A stretch of DNA of 64,000 nt, taken from the NCBI RefSeq assembly GCF_008923205.2, contig NZ_WBMS02000017.1:1-64000 (forward strand), written 5' to 3'. A program made the translations under genes and the position numbers. Source of the stretch: Actinomadura physcomitrii. Lineage in GTDB: Bacteria > Actinomycetota > Actinomycetes > Streptosporangiales > Streptosporangiaceae. Shown here piece after piece: positions 8,086-16,876 of this stretch. Below the pieces are notes generated by a model. That model had not been told where the DNA came from and made no database searches. It saw only the letters and a list, made by a program, of their open reading frames with translations. The first letter of the stretch is position 1; the number at the start of each line of letters is the position of its first letter.

Positions 8086-10224
8086 TCAGCGGGGGAGGCC
8101 CAGCGCACGGGCGATGAGCCCGCGCTGGATGTCGTTGGTCCCGCCGCCGACGACGTACATGATCGAAAGCCGCAGGCCGAATTCGAAGGCTCCGCCGCCC
8201 GGCACGTGCGGAAACCCCGCGGACAGCGCGGCCTCGGGGCCGAGGATGTCCAGGACGGCCTCGCCGAACTCTTCGGCCAGCTCGCCGCCCATGACGCCGG
8301 CCATCGGTGCCTCGAGGCGGGCTCCGGCGCCCTGCGCGGTGGCCTTGATCGCGGCGGCGACCAGCGCCCGGGTGGCCTGGACTCCGACGGCGAGCGAGCC
8401 GAGCCTGGCGCGCTTGGCCGAGCCGCGCGGGCCGATGAGCCCCTCCGCGTCGGTGCGGACGACGGCCAGCAGGTCGTCGAGCTGGCGGTGCAGCGCGGCG
8501 GCGATGTTGCCCATGGTGATGCGCTCGCCGGCGAGGGCGTCGGTGATCACCTTCCAGCCGCCGTCGACCTCGCCGACCCGCATGCCGTCGGGCACGCGGA
8601 CGTCGTCGTAGAAGACGGTGCAGGAGATCTCGCCGGACAGGGCCCGGTGCTGCTGGACGGTGATGCCCGGCGTGTTCATCGGGATCAGGAACATCGTGAT
8701 GCCGGCGTGGCGGGGGGTCGCGTCGGGGTCGGTGCGGACCGCGAGCCAGACCCAGTCCGCTTCGTGCCCGCCGGTGGTCCACAGCTTCTGGCCGTTGATC
8801 ACCCAGTCGTCCCCGTCGCGGACCGCGCGGGTGCGCAGCGAGGCGAGGTCGGATCCGGCCTCGGGTTCGCTGTAGCCGAGGCAGAACGACAGTTCGCCGC
8901 GGCGGATCAGGGGCAGGAAGGTGTCCTTCTGCTCCTTCGAGCCGTGCTTGAGGATCGAGTTGCCCAGCAGCATGACGGCTCCGAGGGCCTTGCTGATCGG
9001 GGCGCGATGGTACGAGACCTCCTCGTTCAGCGCGACCTGCTCGGCGAGGGTGGCGTTGCGTCCGCCGACCTCTTCGGGCCAGGCGAAGCCGAGCCAGCCG
9101 CGGTCCGCGACGATCCCCGCCAGCTCCCGGTCGAAGGCGAAATTGCTGACGTCCGAACGGTCGGCGTACTGCTCCAAGAGCTCCAGGACCTCGGCCCGGA
9201 ACGCCTCACCGACCTCGCCGAGGTCCGCGGCCGGCAACGAGCCCGTGCCCTCGACCAGCACGTCTGCCACGTCACCGCAGGTGCGGGCAAGGGTCTGGAG
9301 CCGCGTGATGTCGCCGTGCACGCGGCGGAACAGCCAGGGGGCGTCATGCTCTTCGAAGTAACCGATCGCGGCCAGGGTGTGGTGGGCGCCGAGTTGCACG
9401 CGCGGGGCGGCGGTCCGAGCGTGCTCGACCGCGATCTCGGCGCTCAGCAGGCGGTCGGGCGCGCCGTGCTCGAAGGCGTGGACGGCGTCGTCGATGAGCA
9501 GATCGCCGGAGGAGAGATCGATCTGGCAGGTGGCGGTGCGCTGCTGGACGGCGCCGAACGAACCGATGACCTTGCCGAACTGGCGGCGCTCCTTGGCGTG
9601 CTCGACGGCCATCTCGTGCGCCCGGCCGGCGGCGGCGAGCGCCCGTACGGCGAGTTGGAGGCGCAGCAGCACCACGGCCTCGTCGGCCGCCGCCTGATCG
9701 ATCGGAGCGGAGGCCTCCGGCTCGCCGAGGCGGGCGTCCGACCAGGCGGGCACGGCGAGCCCGGGGGTGTCCCGCACCTCCAGGAGCGGCCGCAGGACCG
9801 CGGTCCCGCCCCCGGCGGGAATGGTGAGCAGGTGGGTGGCGTGGTGGGCGGCGTCCAGGTGGCGGGCCTCGGCGTCCTCGGCGGATCCGGTGGTGGCGAT
9901 GACCTTCATCTCGCCGGAGCCGATCCGGGCGGCGACGCCGGCGTGGTGCCCGATGATCCCGGTGGCGACGTACGCGTCGAGCAGGGGCAGCGGGCAGGCC
10001 GCCCGGCCGAGCTCGCGGGCGGCGGCGACGGCGGCGGCCAGGGCGCCGTCGGCGGCGAGCGCCAGCCATCCCTGGCCGGCGGCGGTGCCCCACAGCTTCC
10101 CCAGATCGGCGTCCGGCGCCGACGTGGGCGCCGGCCAGTCGCGGGCGAGGACGGCGCGCACGCTCCCGGCGAAAGCGGCGATGTCGTCCGCGGTCATGGG
10201 CAGGTACGCGGTTCCGGCAGGCAT
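8086..10224 (-). CDS. Fused double acyl-CoA dehydrogenase (FadE34-like)
   Basis: 712 residues made of two acyl-CoA dehydrogenase folds. The N-half (about 1-330) keeps the C-terminal helical part (KERRQFGKVIGSFGAVQQ) but I see no catalytic Glu; the C-half (about 335-712) has FCLGYSEPEAGSDLA, WVINGQKLWTT, a Glu at the isovaleryl-CoA-dehydrogenase position (residue 567, GERITMG) and GGGTNDIQR. Length and layout match Mycobacterium tuberculosis FadE34, which fuses the alpha and beta subunits found separately elsewhere and acts on steroid side-chain CoA esters; that is analogy only. ATG 10224 with GAGGAG 5 nt upstream. First gene of the minus-strand operon, divergent from a TetR gene. Confidence 0.87.
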   Translation of the reverse strand: MPAGTAYLPMTADDIAAFAGSVRAVLARDWPAPTSAPDADLGKLWGTAAGQGWLALAADGALAAAVAAARELGRAACPLPLLDAYVATGIIGHHAGVAARIGSGEMKVIATTGSAEDAEARHLDAAHHATHLLTIPAGGGTAVLRPLLEVRDTPGLAVPAWSDARLGEPEASAPIDQAAADEAVVLLRLQLAVRALAAAGRAHEMAVEHAKERRQFGKVIGSFGAVQQRTATCQIDLSSGDLLIDDAVHAFEHGAPDRLLSAEIAVEHARTAAPRVQLGAHHTLAAIGYFEEHDAPWLFRRVHGDITRLQTLARTCGDVADVLVEGTGSLPAADLGEVGEAFRAEVLELLEQYADRSDVSNFAFDRELAGIVADRGWLGFAWPEEVGGRNATLAEQVALNEEVSYHRAPISKALGAVMLLGNSILKHGSKEQKDTFLPLIRRGELSFCLGYSEPEAGSDLASLRTRAVRDGDDWVINGQKLWTTGGHEADWVWLAVRTDPDATPRHAGITMFLIPMNTPGITVQQHRALSGEISCTVFYDDVRVPDGMRVGEVDGGWKVITDALAGERITMGNIAAALHRQLDDLLAVVRTDAEGLIGPRGSAKRARLGSLAVGVQATRALVAAAIKATAQGAGARLEAPMAGVMGGELAEEFGEAVLDILGPEAALSAGFPHVPGGGAFEFGLRLSIMYVVGGGTNDIQRGLIARALGLPR

Positions 10225-10270
10225 GGGGCTCCTCGGTGGCTCGGACGCAGATCTCCTGATCCTTATTACG

Positions 10271-10318
10271 GAACGATGTCCGTCTGTAATTGTAATCCTA
10301 ATCAGACGAGTACCGTTC
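10271..10318. promoter_or_regulatory. Interrupted dyad in the divergent promoter region
   Basis: GAACGATGTCCGTCTG (10271-10286) and the reverse complement of CAGACGAGTACCGTTC (10303-10318) agree at 12 of 16 positions. The spacer is AT-rich for this genome. It lies between the double dehydrogenase gene (minus) and the TetR gene (plus), so it is a natural candidate for that regulator's operator. Seen in sequence; function inferred. Confidence 0.45.
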
Positions 10319-10350
10319 AGCAATGCGGAGAGCCAGGAAGATGGAGGACC

Positions 10351-10977
10351 ATGGACCCCGTGACGCACCCCCGTAACCCCGCAGGCCGGCCACGCGACCC
10401 GGACGTCGACCGCCGTATCGCCGCGGCGGCCGTGGAGCTGTTCGGACGTGACGGCTGGGCGTCCTTCAGCATCGAGGCGGTCGCCCGGCGCGCCGGAGTC
10501 GGCAAGGCCTCGGTGTACCTGCGCTGGAAGAGCAAGGAGGCACTGCTCGCCGAGGCGCTCACCATGCGGCTCGGCCCGATCTCCGACGTCGACACCGGCA
10601 CGGTCCGTGGTGACCTGGTGCAACTGGTCCGCCAGTTGCTCCAGCAGTACGTCGGTGAACACGGCGGGGCGGTCATCCGCCTGGGCTTGGAAGCGCGTGA
10701 CATCCCGGAACTCGCCGAGCGTTATGACTCGCTGGCCCGGCAGCAGATACTCGCCGCCCGTGCCATCGTCCATCGCGGCATCGACCGCGGCGAGCTGCCG
10801 GCGAGCACGTCGGTCACCTTTCTGCTGGACGCGCTGTGCGGCGGCGCGATGAACCATGCCCTGACCACGCCGCCGGCCCTCCGGGCGGCCCTGCCGGAAA
10901 CCGTCGACGACTACGCCGAGCGGTTCGTCGACTTCGTCCTCGTCGGGGTGCTCGTCGACGCGCCTGCGGAGCAGTAG
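10351..10977 (+). CDS. TetR/AcrR family transcriptional regulator
   Basis: 208 residues. N-terminal helix-turn-helix at about 20-65 (AAAVELFGRDGWASFSIEAVARRAGVGKASVYLRWKSKEAL), then an all-helical ligand domain. ATG 10351 is preceded by GGAGG at 10343-10347. It is divergent from the dehydrogenase-synthetase-thiolase/crotonase operon and a dyad lies between them, so it probably represses that operon (and itself) until an acyl-CoA or acid binds. Ligand unknown. Confidence 0.88.
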   Translation: MDPVTHPRNPAGRPRDPDVDRRIAAAAVELFGRDGWASFSIEAVARRAGVGKASVYLRWKSKEALLAEALTMRLGPISDVDTGTVRGDLVQLVRQLLQQYVGEHGGAVIRLGLEARDIPELAERYDSLARQQILAARAIVHRGIDRGELPASTSVTFLLDALCGGAMNHALTTPPALRAALPETVDDYAERFVDFVLVGVLVDAPAEQ

Positions 10978-11150
10978 GCGCGCGCCTGCGGGGCAGTAGG
11001 CGTCGGCCTCATGCGGAGGGGGAGCGGCTAGCCTGTGGCCATGCTCGATGTGGCCACGGGATCGGCTGACCGGATGCGGGAACGCACGCCGTGGAGCGCG
11101 CCTTTCGGGGTGTCGGTCATGACCGGTCGTGCCCGTGCGGGGGCGGTGCC

Positions 11151-11858
11151 GTGTCGGCGCAGGTGAACGGCCGGCTGCCGCGAGGGTCCCTCGGTCCGGA
11201 GGTGATCCTGGACGCGGCGGAGCGGCTGGTGGCCGAGTCGGGACTGCCCGAGGTCACGATCCGTAAGGTCGCGGCAGTCCTCGGTGTCCGGCACCCCGCG
11301 GTCCACTACCACTTCCCCCGGCGGCGCGACCTCGTCGACGCCCTCCTGAGCCGTGCGGTGCGGCGCTTCAACGACGCGCTGCCGGTGATCGACTCGGACG
11401 ACTGGGAGAAGCACCTGCGCGGCTACTGGGAGGCGTACCGGTCGGTGCTGCGGGCGGATCCGGCGCTGTTCGAGCTGGTGGTGGGGCAGTGGGCGACCAT
11501 GGGGCGCTCGCAGCGGGCGCTCGACTCCTCATACGAGCGGATCGACGCGCAACTGAACGTTCTCCTGCGTGCCGGCTTCACGCCGGAGCAGGCGGGATAC
11601 GCGTATCACCTTCTCTCGACGTACACGCGGGGCTGCCTGGTGAGCGAGCATCAGTTCGCTCGTGCTCTAGGGCCGGACCGCGACGAGGAGATGGAAGGCT
11701 CCGCGGTGAGCCTGCCCGGTGACCTCGAGCCCTTTCCGAGCCTGCGGCGGGTCGCGGCGCACGGCTGGTCCTACACCTTCGCCACGGACGCCGACTTCGG
11801 CAACGGCCTCTCGGTGATCATCGCGGGTCTGCGGAGCTGGCTCCCGGCGGCATCCTGA
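11151..11858 (+). CDS. TetR family transcriptional regulator
   Basis: About 235 residues from GTG 11151; the frame is open further upstream but without coding character. Helix-turn-helix at about 20-62 (VTIRKVAAVLGVRHPAVHYHF), then a C-terminal half of the tetracycline-repressor type (WATMGRSQRALDSSYERID, LLSTYTRGCLV). No strong ribosome binding site, so the start is uncertain. It lies upstream of the acyl-CoA dehydrogenase pair and next to two tandem palindromes (11914-11963), which it may bind. Confidence 0.85.
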   Translation: MSAQVNGRLPRGSLGPEVILDAAERLVAESGLPEVTIRKVAAVLGVRHPAVHYHFPRRRDLVDALLSRAVRRFNDALPVIDSDDWEKHLRGYWEAYRSVLRADPALFELVVGQWATMGRSQRALDSSYERIDAQLNVLLRAGFTPEQAGYAYHLLSTYTRGCLVSEHQFARALGPDRDEEMEGSAVSLPGDLEPFPSLRRVAAHGWSYTFATDADFGNGLSVIIAGLRSWLPAAS

Positions 11859-11913
11859 CGCCCTTCTGCGACGAACTGGTCGGTTCTCCCTGATCCGATG
11901 CTCCCTGGACATC

Positions 11914-11963
11914 CTGACCATTGGTCAGTAGCCTCGGCCTCCGAGATCCTGACCGTTGGTCAG
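11914..11963. promoter_or_regulatory. Two tandem 15-bp palindromes (candidate TetR operators)
   Basis: CTGACCATTGGTCAG at 11914-11928 and CTGACCGTTGGTCAG at 11949-11963 are each perfect 6-bp inverted repeats around a 3-nt centre, spaced 35 bp start to start and sharing flanking ATC before and TA after. They lie 33-82 nt upstream of the GTG start of the next gene, the position of a repressor-controlled promoter. The adjacent TetR gene is the obvious candidate ligand-responsive regulator. Confidence 0.65.
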
Positions 11964-11995
11964 TATGGAGTGCTCGAGGTCGTCTGGAGGCCGCC

Positions 11996-13102
11996 GTGGG
12001 AACGTTCGAGTTCACCGAAGATCACGAAGCGCTGCGAGCGTCGGTGCGCGGGTTCGTCGAAGAGACCTTTCCCGAGACCGAGGTCCGCCGGTTGATGGCC
12101 GCGCCGACGCCGCTGGAGCGGTCGGTCTGGGAACGGATGGCCCGAGAGCTCGGGCTGCAGGGGCTGATCGTCCCCGAGGAGTACGGCGGCGCGGGCGCCG
12201 GTGCCGTGGAGCTGGCGATCGTGCTGGAGGAGTTCGGGCGCCGGCTGGTGCCCGGCCCGTTCCTGTCAACGGCCCTCGCGACGCTCACGCTGATCGGCGG
12301 CGACCCAGCGGTCACCGCGGACCACCTGGAGGGCATCGCTGCGGGCCGCGTCGTGGCCACGGTGGCCCTCGCCGAGGAGGACGGCGGCTGGGACGCCTCC
12401 GGAGTCCGCTGTGAGGCGGCCGGGGAAGACGAATGGCGGCTGACCGGGACGAAGTCCTTCGTGCCGGACGGCATGGACGCCGACCTCCTCGTGGTGGCGG
12501 CACGTACCGATGCGGGCGTCCGGTTGTTCGCCGTCGACGGCGGCGCGGACGGCCTGGCCCGCGAAGAGCTGGACGTCTTCGACCTCACCAGGCGGCTCGC
12601 CCGCGTGCGCCTCGACGGCGTGGCCGCGACGCCGCTGACCGCCACCGGGGACGGGTCCGAGTTCGACCGCTTCCTCGACGCCGCGCGGCTCGCCGTGGCC
12701 GCGGAACAGGCCGGTGGCGCCGACTTCGCCCTCGCGATGGCCGTCGCGTACGCCAAGGAGCGGGTGCAGTTCGGCCGGGCGATCGGCAGCTTCCAGGCGA
12801 TCAAGCACATGTGCGCCGACGCCTTCGTCGACGTCGAGTCCGCACGGTCGGCCGCCTACTACGGGGCGTGGGCCATCGCGGCCGGCAGCCCGGAGACCGC
12901 CGCGGTCGCGCCGCTGGCCAAGGCGTTCTGCTCCGACGTCTTCTTCGAGACGGCTCGGACGAACATGCAGGTGCACGGTGGGATCTCCTTCACCTACGAG
13001 CACCCGGCGCACCTGTACTACCGGCGGGCCAAGTCCGGTGCCCAGCTGTGGGGGAGTCCCACCGCGCAGCGTGACCTCCTGGCGACCCGCATCGGCCTGT
13101 GA
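11996..13102 (+). CDS. Acyl-CoA dehydrogenase, probable non-catalytic partner subunit
   Basis: 368 residues with the acyl-CoA dehydrogenase fold: N-terminal helices (FEFTEDHEALRASVRGFVEE), GLIVPEEYGGAGAG, and C-terminal helices (AKERVQFGRAIGSFQAIKH, MQVHGGISFTYEHPAHLYYR). Neither Glu position used by this superfamily is filled: the helix-G site reads DAARLAVAAEQ and the late site reads LWGSP. This is the pattern of beta subunits in mycobacterial alpha2beta2 FadE complexes (for example FadE28-FadE29). GTG 11996 has GGAGG 5 nt upstream. The next gene is a catalytic-type dehydrogenase 41 nt away, its likely partner. Confidence 0.85.
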   Translation: MGTFEFTEDHEALRASVRGFVEETFPETEVRRLMAAPTPLERSVWERMARELGLQGLIVPEEYGGAGAGAVELAIVLEEFGRRLVPGPFLSTALATLTLIGGDPAVTADHLEGIAAGRVVATVALAEEDGGWDASGVRCEAAGEDEWRLTGTKSFVPDGMDADLLVVAARTDAGVRLFAVDGGADGLAREELDVFDLTRRLARVRLDGVAATPLTATGDGSEFDRFLDAARLAVAAEQAGGADFALAMAVAYAKERVQFGRAIGSFQAIKHMCADAFVDVESARSAAYYGAWAIAAGSPETAAVAPLAKAFCSDVFFETARTNMQVHGGISFTYEHPAHLYYRRAKSGAQLWGSPTAQRDLLATRIGL

Positions 13103-13143
13103 CAGCTGAACATGACCCACCCAGAACGAGTGACGGAGGAGCG

Positions 13144-14400
13144 ATGACGGAGACGGCAGGCGCGGCGGCGTCCGAGGAGCAGGTGCGCGCGCAGGTGGCG
13201 GCGTGGCTGGCGGAGAACTGGCGACCCGGCGGCGGAGGGCCGCAGTGGCGCGAACGGCTCATCGACTCCGGGTGGGCGGCTCCGACCTGGCCGGTCGAGT
13301 GGTTCGGTCGCGGCCTGCACCGCGACATGCGCCGGGTGGTGGCCGAGGAGTTCACCCGAGCCGGGGCGAAACCGGTGGCGCTGGACGTGACGCAGTTGTT
13401 CGCCAACACGATCCTGGCCCACGGCACCGATGACCAGAAGCGCGAGTTCGTGCGGCCGCTCGCCCTCGGCGAGCACCGCGGCTGCCTGCTCTACAGCGAG
13501 CCGGGTGCCGGCTCGGATCTCGCGGCGCTGCAGACCCGCGCCGACCGCGACGGCGACACCTGGATCGTCAGCGGCCAGAAGGTGTGGACATCGGGGGCCC
13601 GCGAGGCGACGCACGGTTTCCTCATCGCGCGCACCGACTGGGACGTGCCCAAGCACCGCGGCCTGACGTTCTTCTGGATCCCGCTGGACCGACCGGGTGT
13701 CGACATCCGTCCGATCCATCAGGTCACCGGTGGATCGGAGTTCAACGAGGTGTTCCTCACCGACGTCGTCGTGGCGGACTCCCACCGGCTCGGCGAGGTC
13801 GACAACGGATGGCGGGTGCTGCAGACGGCGCTCGGTTTCGAGCGGCTCATCATGGGCGCCGCCGCCGGCGGCAGCTCCGAGCAGCGCAGGCGAGCCGGTC
13901 GCAAGGACACCGCGAAGGCGGATCGCCAGTCGCCGTGGACGCGGAAGATCGGCGGCGCCGACTACATCGAGCTGGCGAAGACGACCGGTAAGGCCGGCGA
14001 TCCCGTCACCCGTCAGGAGATCGCCCGGCTGTACACGCTGGAGAAGGTCAACGCCTGGAACGGCATGCGGGCGCGGGCGGACTCCGGGCGCGGGGCGGCG
14101 TCCCCGCTGGCGTCCATCGGCAAGCTCGCCATGTCCCGCATCGTCCACACCGGCGTGAAGGTGACCACCGATCTGCTGGGCACGGCCTCGGTGCTCGACG
14201 GCGACGAAGACCCGGTCGCGGCGGAGGTCAACCGTTCGTCGTTCGCCGCGTTCGTCACCTCCATCGGAGGCGGCACCGACCAGATCCAGCGCAACATCAT
14301 CGGCGAGCGGATCCTGGGCCTGCCCAAGGAACCGGAGGTCGACCGGGACGTCCCGTTCCGGGACGTCCGCAAGGCGCGGGCCACGAGGCGGTTCAGTTGA
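13144..14400 (+). CDS. Acyl-CoA dehydrogenase, probable catalytic subunit
   Basis: 418 residues. Motifs: CLLYSEPGAGSDLAALQTRA, WIVSGQKVWTSG, a Glu at the isovaleryl-CoA-dehydrogenase position (residue 233, FERLIMG), and GGGTDQIQRNIIGERILG. A lysine/arginine-rich insertion (about 240-275, RAGRKDTAKADRQSPW) is unusual. ATG 13144 follows GGAGGA. FAD-dependent alpha,beta-desaturation of an acyl-CoA is expected, in complex with the product of the preceding gene. The stop codon overlaps the start of the CoA-transferase gene. Confidence 0.87.
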   Translation: MTETAGAAASEEQVRAQVAAWLAENWRPGGGGPQWRERLIDSGWAAPTWPVEWFGRGLHRDMRRVVAEEFTRAGAKPVALDVTQLFANTILAHGTDDQKREFVRPLALGEHRGCLLYSEPGAGSDLAALQTRADRDGDTWIVSGQKVWTSGAREATHGFLIARTDWDVPKHRGLTFFWIPLDRPGVDIRPIHQVTGGSEFNEVFLTDVVVADSHRLGEVDNGWRVLQTALGFERLIMGAAAGGSSEQRRRAGRKDTAKADRQSPWTRKIGGADYIELAKTTGKAGDPVTRQEIARLYTLEKVNAWNGMRARADSGRGAASPLASIGKLAMSRIVHTGVKVTTDLLGTASVLDGDEDPVAAEVNRSSFAAFVTSIGGGTDQIQRNIIGERILGLPKEPEVDRDVPFRDVRKARATRRFS

Positions 14401-16805
14401 GCCCCGCCGAGAGCGGCGAGCCGCTGGACCTGCCCCTGACCGGAGTGAACGTCCTGGATCTCACCTCCGGGCCGCTGGCCGCGATAGGCCGCCACCTCGT
14501 CGAATGGGGCGCGGAGGTCCTGCGCGTGGAACCTCCCGGCGGGGCCGCCGACCGCAGCACCGGCCGCCGGGCCGCCGGGGTCGCGCTGGGCTTCGCCGCC
14601 GCGAACCTCGGCAAACGCGCTGTGGCGCTCGACCTCACCAGCCCTGATGGCAGAGACCGGTTCCGGGCCCTCCTGTCCGGAGCGGACATCCTGCTGGAGA
14701 GCACCCTGCCGGCCTCGCCGGAGAGCTCGGCCCTCGACGTCGAAGGGATCCGGCGGGAGCACCCCGGTCTGGTCATCCTGTCCGCGACGCCGTTCGGGAG
14801 GACCGGTTCCCACACCGGCTGGCAGGCCACCAGCCCCGTGTTCCACGCACTGTCCGGGGAGCTGTCCCGCTCGGGCATCCCCGGCCGCGAACCGCTGATG
14901 CCTCCCGGTGACCTGCCCTACGAATGCGCCGTCCCGCAGGCGGTGTTCGCGGTGCTCCTGGCCCACCTCGAACGGCTGCGCACAGGGCAGGGGGACCATC
15001 TGGACTTCTCCGTCCTCGACGGCGCGGTCTCGGCCCTCGATCCCGGGTACGGCATCGCCGGCAGCGCCACCGCCGGAGTACCCGCCAGCAAGCTCCCCAG
15101 GGGACGCCCCGAGGCGCGCCACCAGTACCCGGTCATCCCCTGCGCGGACGGCTTCGTCCGGGTGTGCATCCTGGCCCCGCGCCAGTGGCGCGGCATGTTC
15201 GAGTGGATGGGGCGTCCCGCCGAGTTCGCCGACCCCTCCTACGACAAGCTGGGGACCCGTTTCTCCTCCACCACGCTGCTGCCCGCGATCGCGCGCTTCT
15301 TCGCCGATAAGAAGCGCTCGGAGCTGGAGGAGGCGGGGCAGCGGCACGGCGTCCCCGTCGCCGCCGTCCTCGATCTCGACGAGGCGCTGGAATCGGAGCA
15401 GGTCCGGGCCCGGCGCGCCTTCACCGGCGTCGAACTCGCCCCGGGAGTATCGGCGCCCTTCCCCGACGGCGTCCTGGAACTGGACGGACGGCGCGCCGGC
15501 GTCCGCGGTCCGGCGCCTTCGGTGCCCGCCGACGCCACCGCGGCGGACGGCTGGAGAGCCTCGCGGGCCGAGCCCTCCGGCGACGTCTCCGCGGATCCCG
15601 GCGGCCGGCCGCTCGCCGGGCTGCGCGTCCTGGACCTCGGGGTCATCGTCGTCGGTGCCGAGCAGGGGCGCATGCTCGCCGACCAGGGCGCCGACGTCGT
15701 CAAGGTCGAGAACGACGCCTTCCCCGACGGCAGCCGCCAGGCCCGCGACGGCGCCGTCATGACGGTGACCTTTGCGGCCGGGCACCGCAACAAGCGCAGC
15801 CTCGGCCTCGACCTGCGTTCCCCACGGGGCAAAGAGCTGTTCTTGCGGCTGGTCGGCGACACCGACGTCGTGCTCACGAACTTCCGGCCCGGCACCCTGG
15901 ACTCCCTCGGACTCGGCTACGACGTGCTGCGGAAGGCCAACCCCGGCGTCATCCTCGTGGACAGCTCGGCGTTCGGGCCCACCGGCCCGTGGAGCCGGCG
16001 GCTCGGCTACGGGCCGCTGGTCCGCGCATCCGCCGGCATGACCGCGCAGTGGCGCTACCCGGGGGAGCCGGACGGCTTCTCCGACGCGCTGACCGTGTAC
16101 CCGGACCATGTCGCCGCCCGCATCGGCGTCGCGGGCGTCCTCGCGCTGCTGATCCGCCGCCGCCGTACCGGGACCGGCGGCACCGTGAGCGTCAGCCAGA
16201 CCGAGGTCATGCTCGGGCACATGGCCGCGATGGTCGCCGACAAGGCCCTGGTCCGCTCGGGCGTCACCGTCGAAGGTTCCACGGAGCCCGACGCGCCTTG
16301 GGGCGTCTTCCCCGCCGCCGGCGACGACGACTGGTGTGTGGTCACCGTCCGCGGCGACGACGACTGGCAGGCGCTGTGCCGGGTCATGGGCCGAGACGAT
16401 CTCGCCGCCGAACCCGCTCTTTCCAGTGCGGAGGGACGTACCGCCGCCCGCGCCCGGATCGACGCCGCGGTCACCGGCTGGCTGGCCCGGTACGGGGCCG
16501 TCGAGGCGATGAACCTGCTGCAGGCGGCCGGAGTGCCCGCGGGAGCCATGCTGCGCGTCGCCGAACTGCCCACCTTTCCCTACTACGCCGAACGTCGCCT
16601 GTTCCGGCTCTCCGGGCATCCGCGCATCAGACAGGAATTCCATCTGGAGAACGCACCCGTTCGTTCCCTGCGGCTGCCCGACCCACCCGATGGCCCCGCC
16701 CCCCTGCTCGGTGAGCACACCGAGCAGATCGCGCGGGAGGCGCTCGGTCTCTCCGACGCCGAAATCAGTTCACTGACCAGCGAGAACGTCCTGCAACAAT
16801 CCTGA
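14397..16805 (+). CDS. Double CaiB/BaiF (class III) CoA-transferase
   Basis: 802 residues consisting of two tandem class III CoA-transferase folds (about 13-360 and 400-795), each starting with LxGxxVLDLxxG and carrying the HLVEWGAEVLRVE / LADQGADVVKVE helix. By alignment to formyl-CoA transferase, the catalytic Asp is present in the second half (Asp570, YPDHVAAR) but replaced by Glu176 in the first (PYECAVPQ). The enzyme likely moves CoA between carboxylic acids with only one canonical site. The start is TTG 14397 in a TTGA overlap with the upstream stop, with GAGG 8 nt before. It activates the substrate of the preceding dehydrogenase pair, by inference. Confidence 0.85.
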   Translation: MSPAESGEPLDLPLTGVNVLDLTSGPLAAIGRHLVEWGAEVLRVEPPGGAADRSTGRRAAGVALGFAAANLGKRAVALDLTSPDGRDRFRALLSGADILLESTLPASPESSALDVEGIRREHPGLVILSATPFGRTGSHTGWQATSPVFHALSGELSRSGIPGREPLMPPGDLPYECAVPQAVFAVLLAHLERLRTGQGDHLDFSVLDGAVSALDPGYGIAGSATAGVPASKLPRGRPEARHQYPVIPCADGFVRVCILAPRQWRGMFEWMGRPAEFADPSYDKLGTRFSSTTLLPAIARFFADKKRSELEEAGQRHGVPVAAVLDLDEALESEQVRARRAFTGVELAPGVSAPFPDGVLELDGRRAGVRGPAPSVPADATAADGWRASRAEPSGDVSADPGGRPLAGLRVLDLGVIVVGAEQGRMLADQGADVVKVENDAFPDGSRQARDGAVMTVTFAAGHRNKRSLGLDLRSPRGKELFLRLVGDTDVVLTNFRPGTLDSLGLGYDVLRKANPGVILVDSSAFGPTGPWSRRLGYGPLVRASAGMTAQWRYPGEPDGFSDALTVYPDHVAARIGVAGVLALLIRRRRTGTGGTVSVSQTEVMLGHMAAMVADKALVRSGVTVEGSTEPDAPWGVFPAAGDDDWCVVTVRGDDDWQALCRVMGRDDLAAEPALSSAEGRTAARARIDAAVTGWLARYGAVEAMNLLQAAGVPAGAMLRVAELPTFPYYAERRLFRLSGHPRIRQEFHLENAPVRSLRLPDPPDGPAPLLGEHTEQIAREALGLSDAEISSLTSENVLQQS

Positions 16806-16829
16806 ATCCCGCTTCCCGTGCCGATGGAC

Positions 16830-16866
16830 GGAGGCGACGCCGGCCCATATGCCCGCGCCGCCTCCG
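16830..16866. terminator. Weak hairpin between convergent genes
   Basis: GGAGGCG and CGCCTCC can pair across about 20 nt in the 71-nt gap between the CoA-transferase and the minus-strand TetR gene. The loop is long and the stem short, so this is only a possible terminator. Confidence 0.3.
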
Positions 16867-16876
16867 GCCAAGCCGA

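Noticed and set aside
8206..10350. Very long plus-strand frame running into the TetR gene
   Set aside because: Antisense shadow of the double acyl-CoA dehydrogenase. Only the part from ATG 10351 (with a ribosome binding site and HTH) is a gene.
14397..16805. CaiB double protein as two genes
   Set aside because: No stop, start signal or ribosome binding site is seen at the domain boundary (about residues 370-400), so it is treated as one fused gene.
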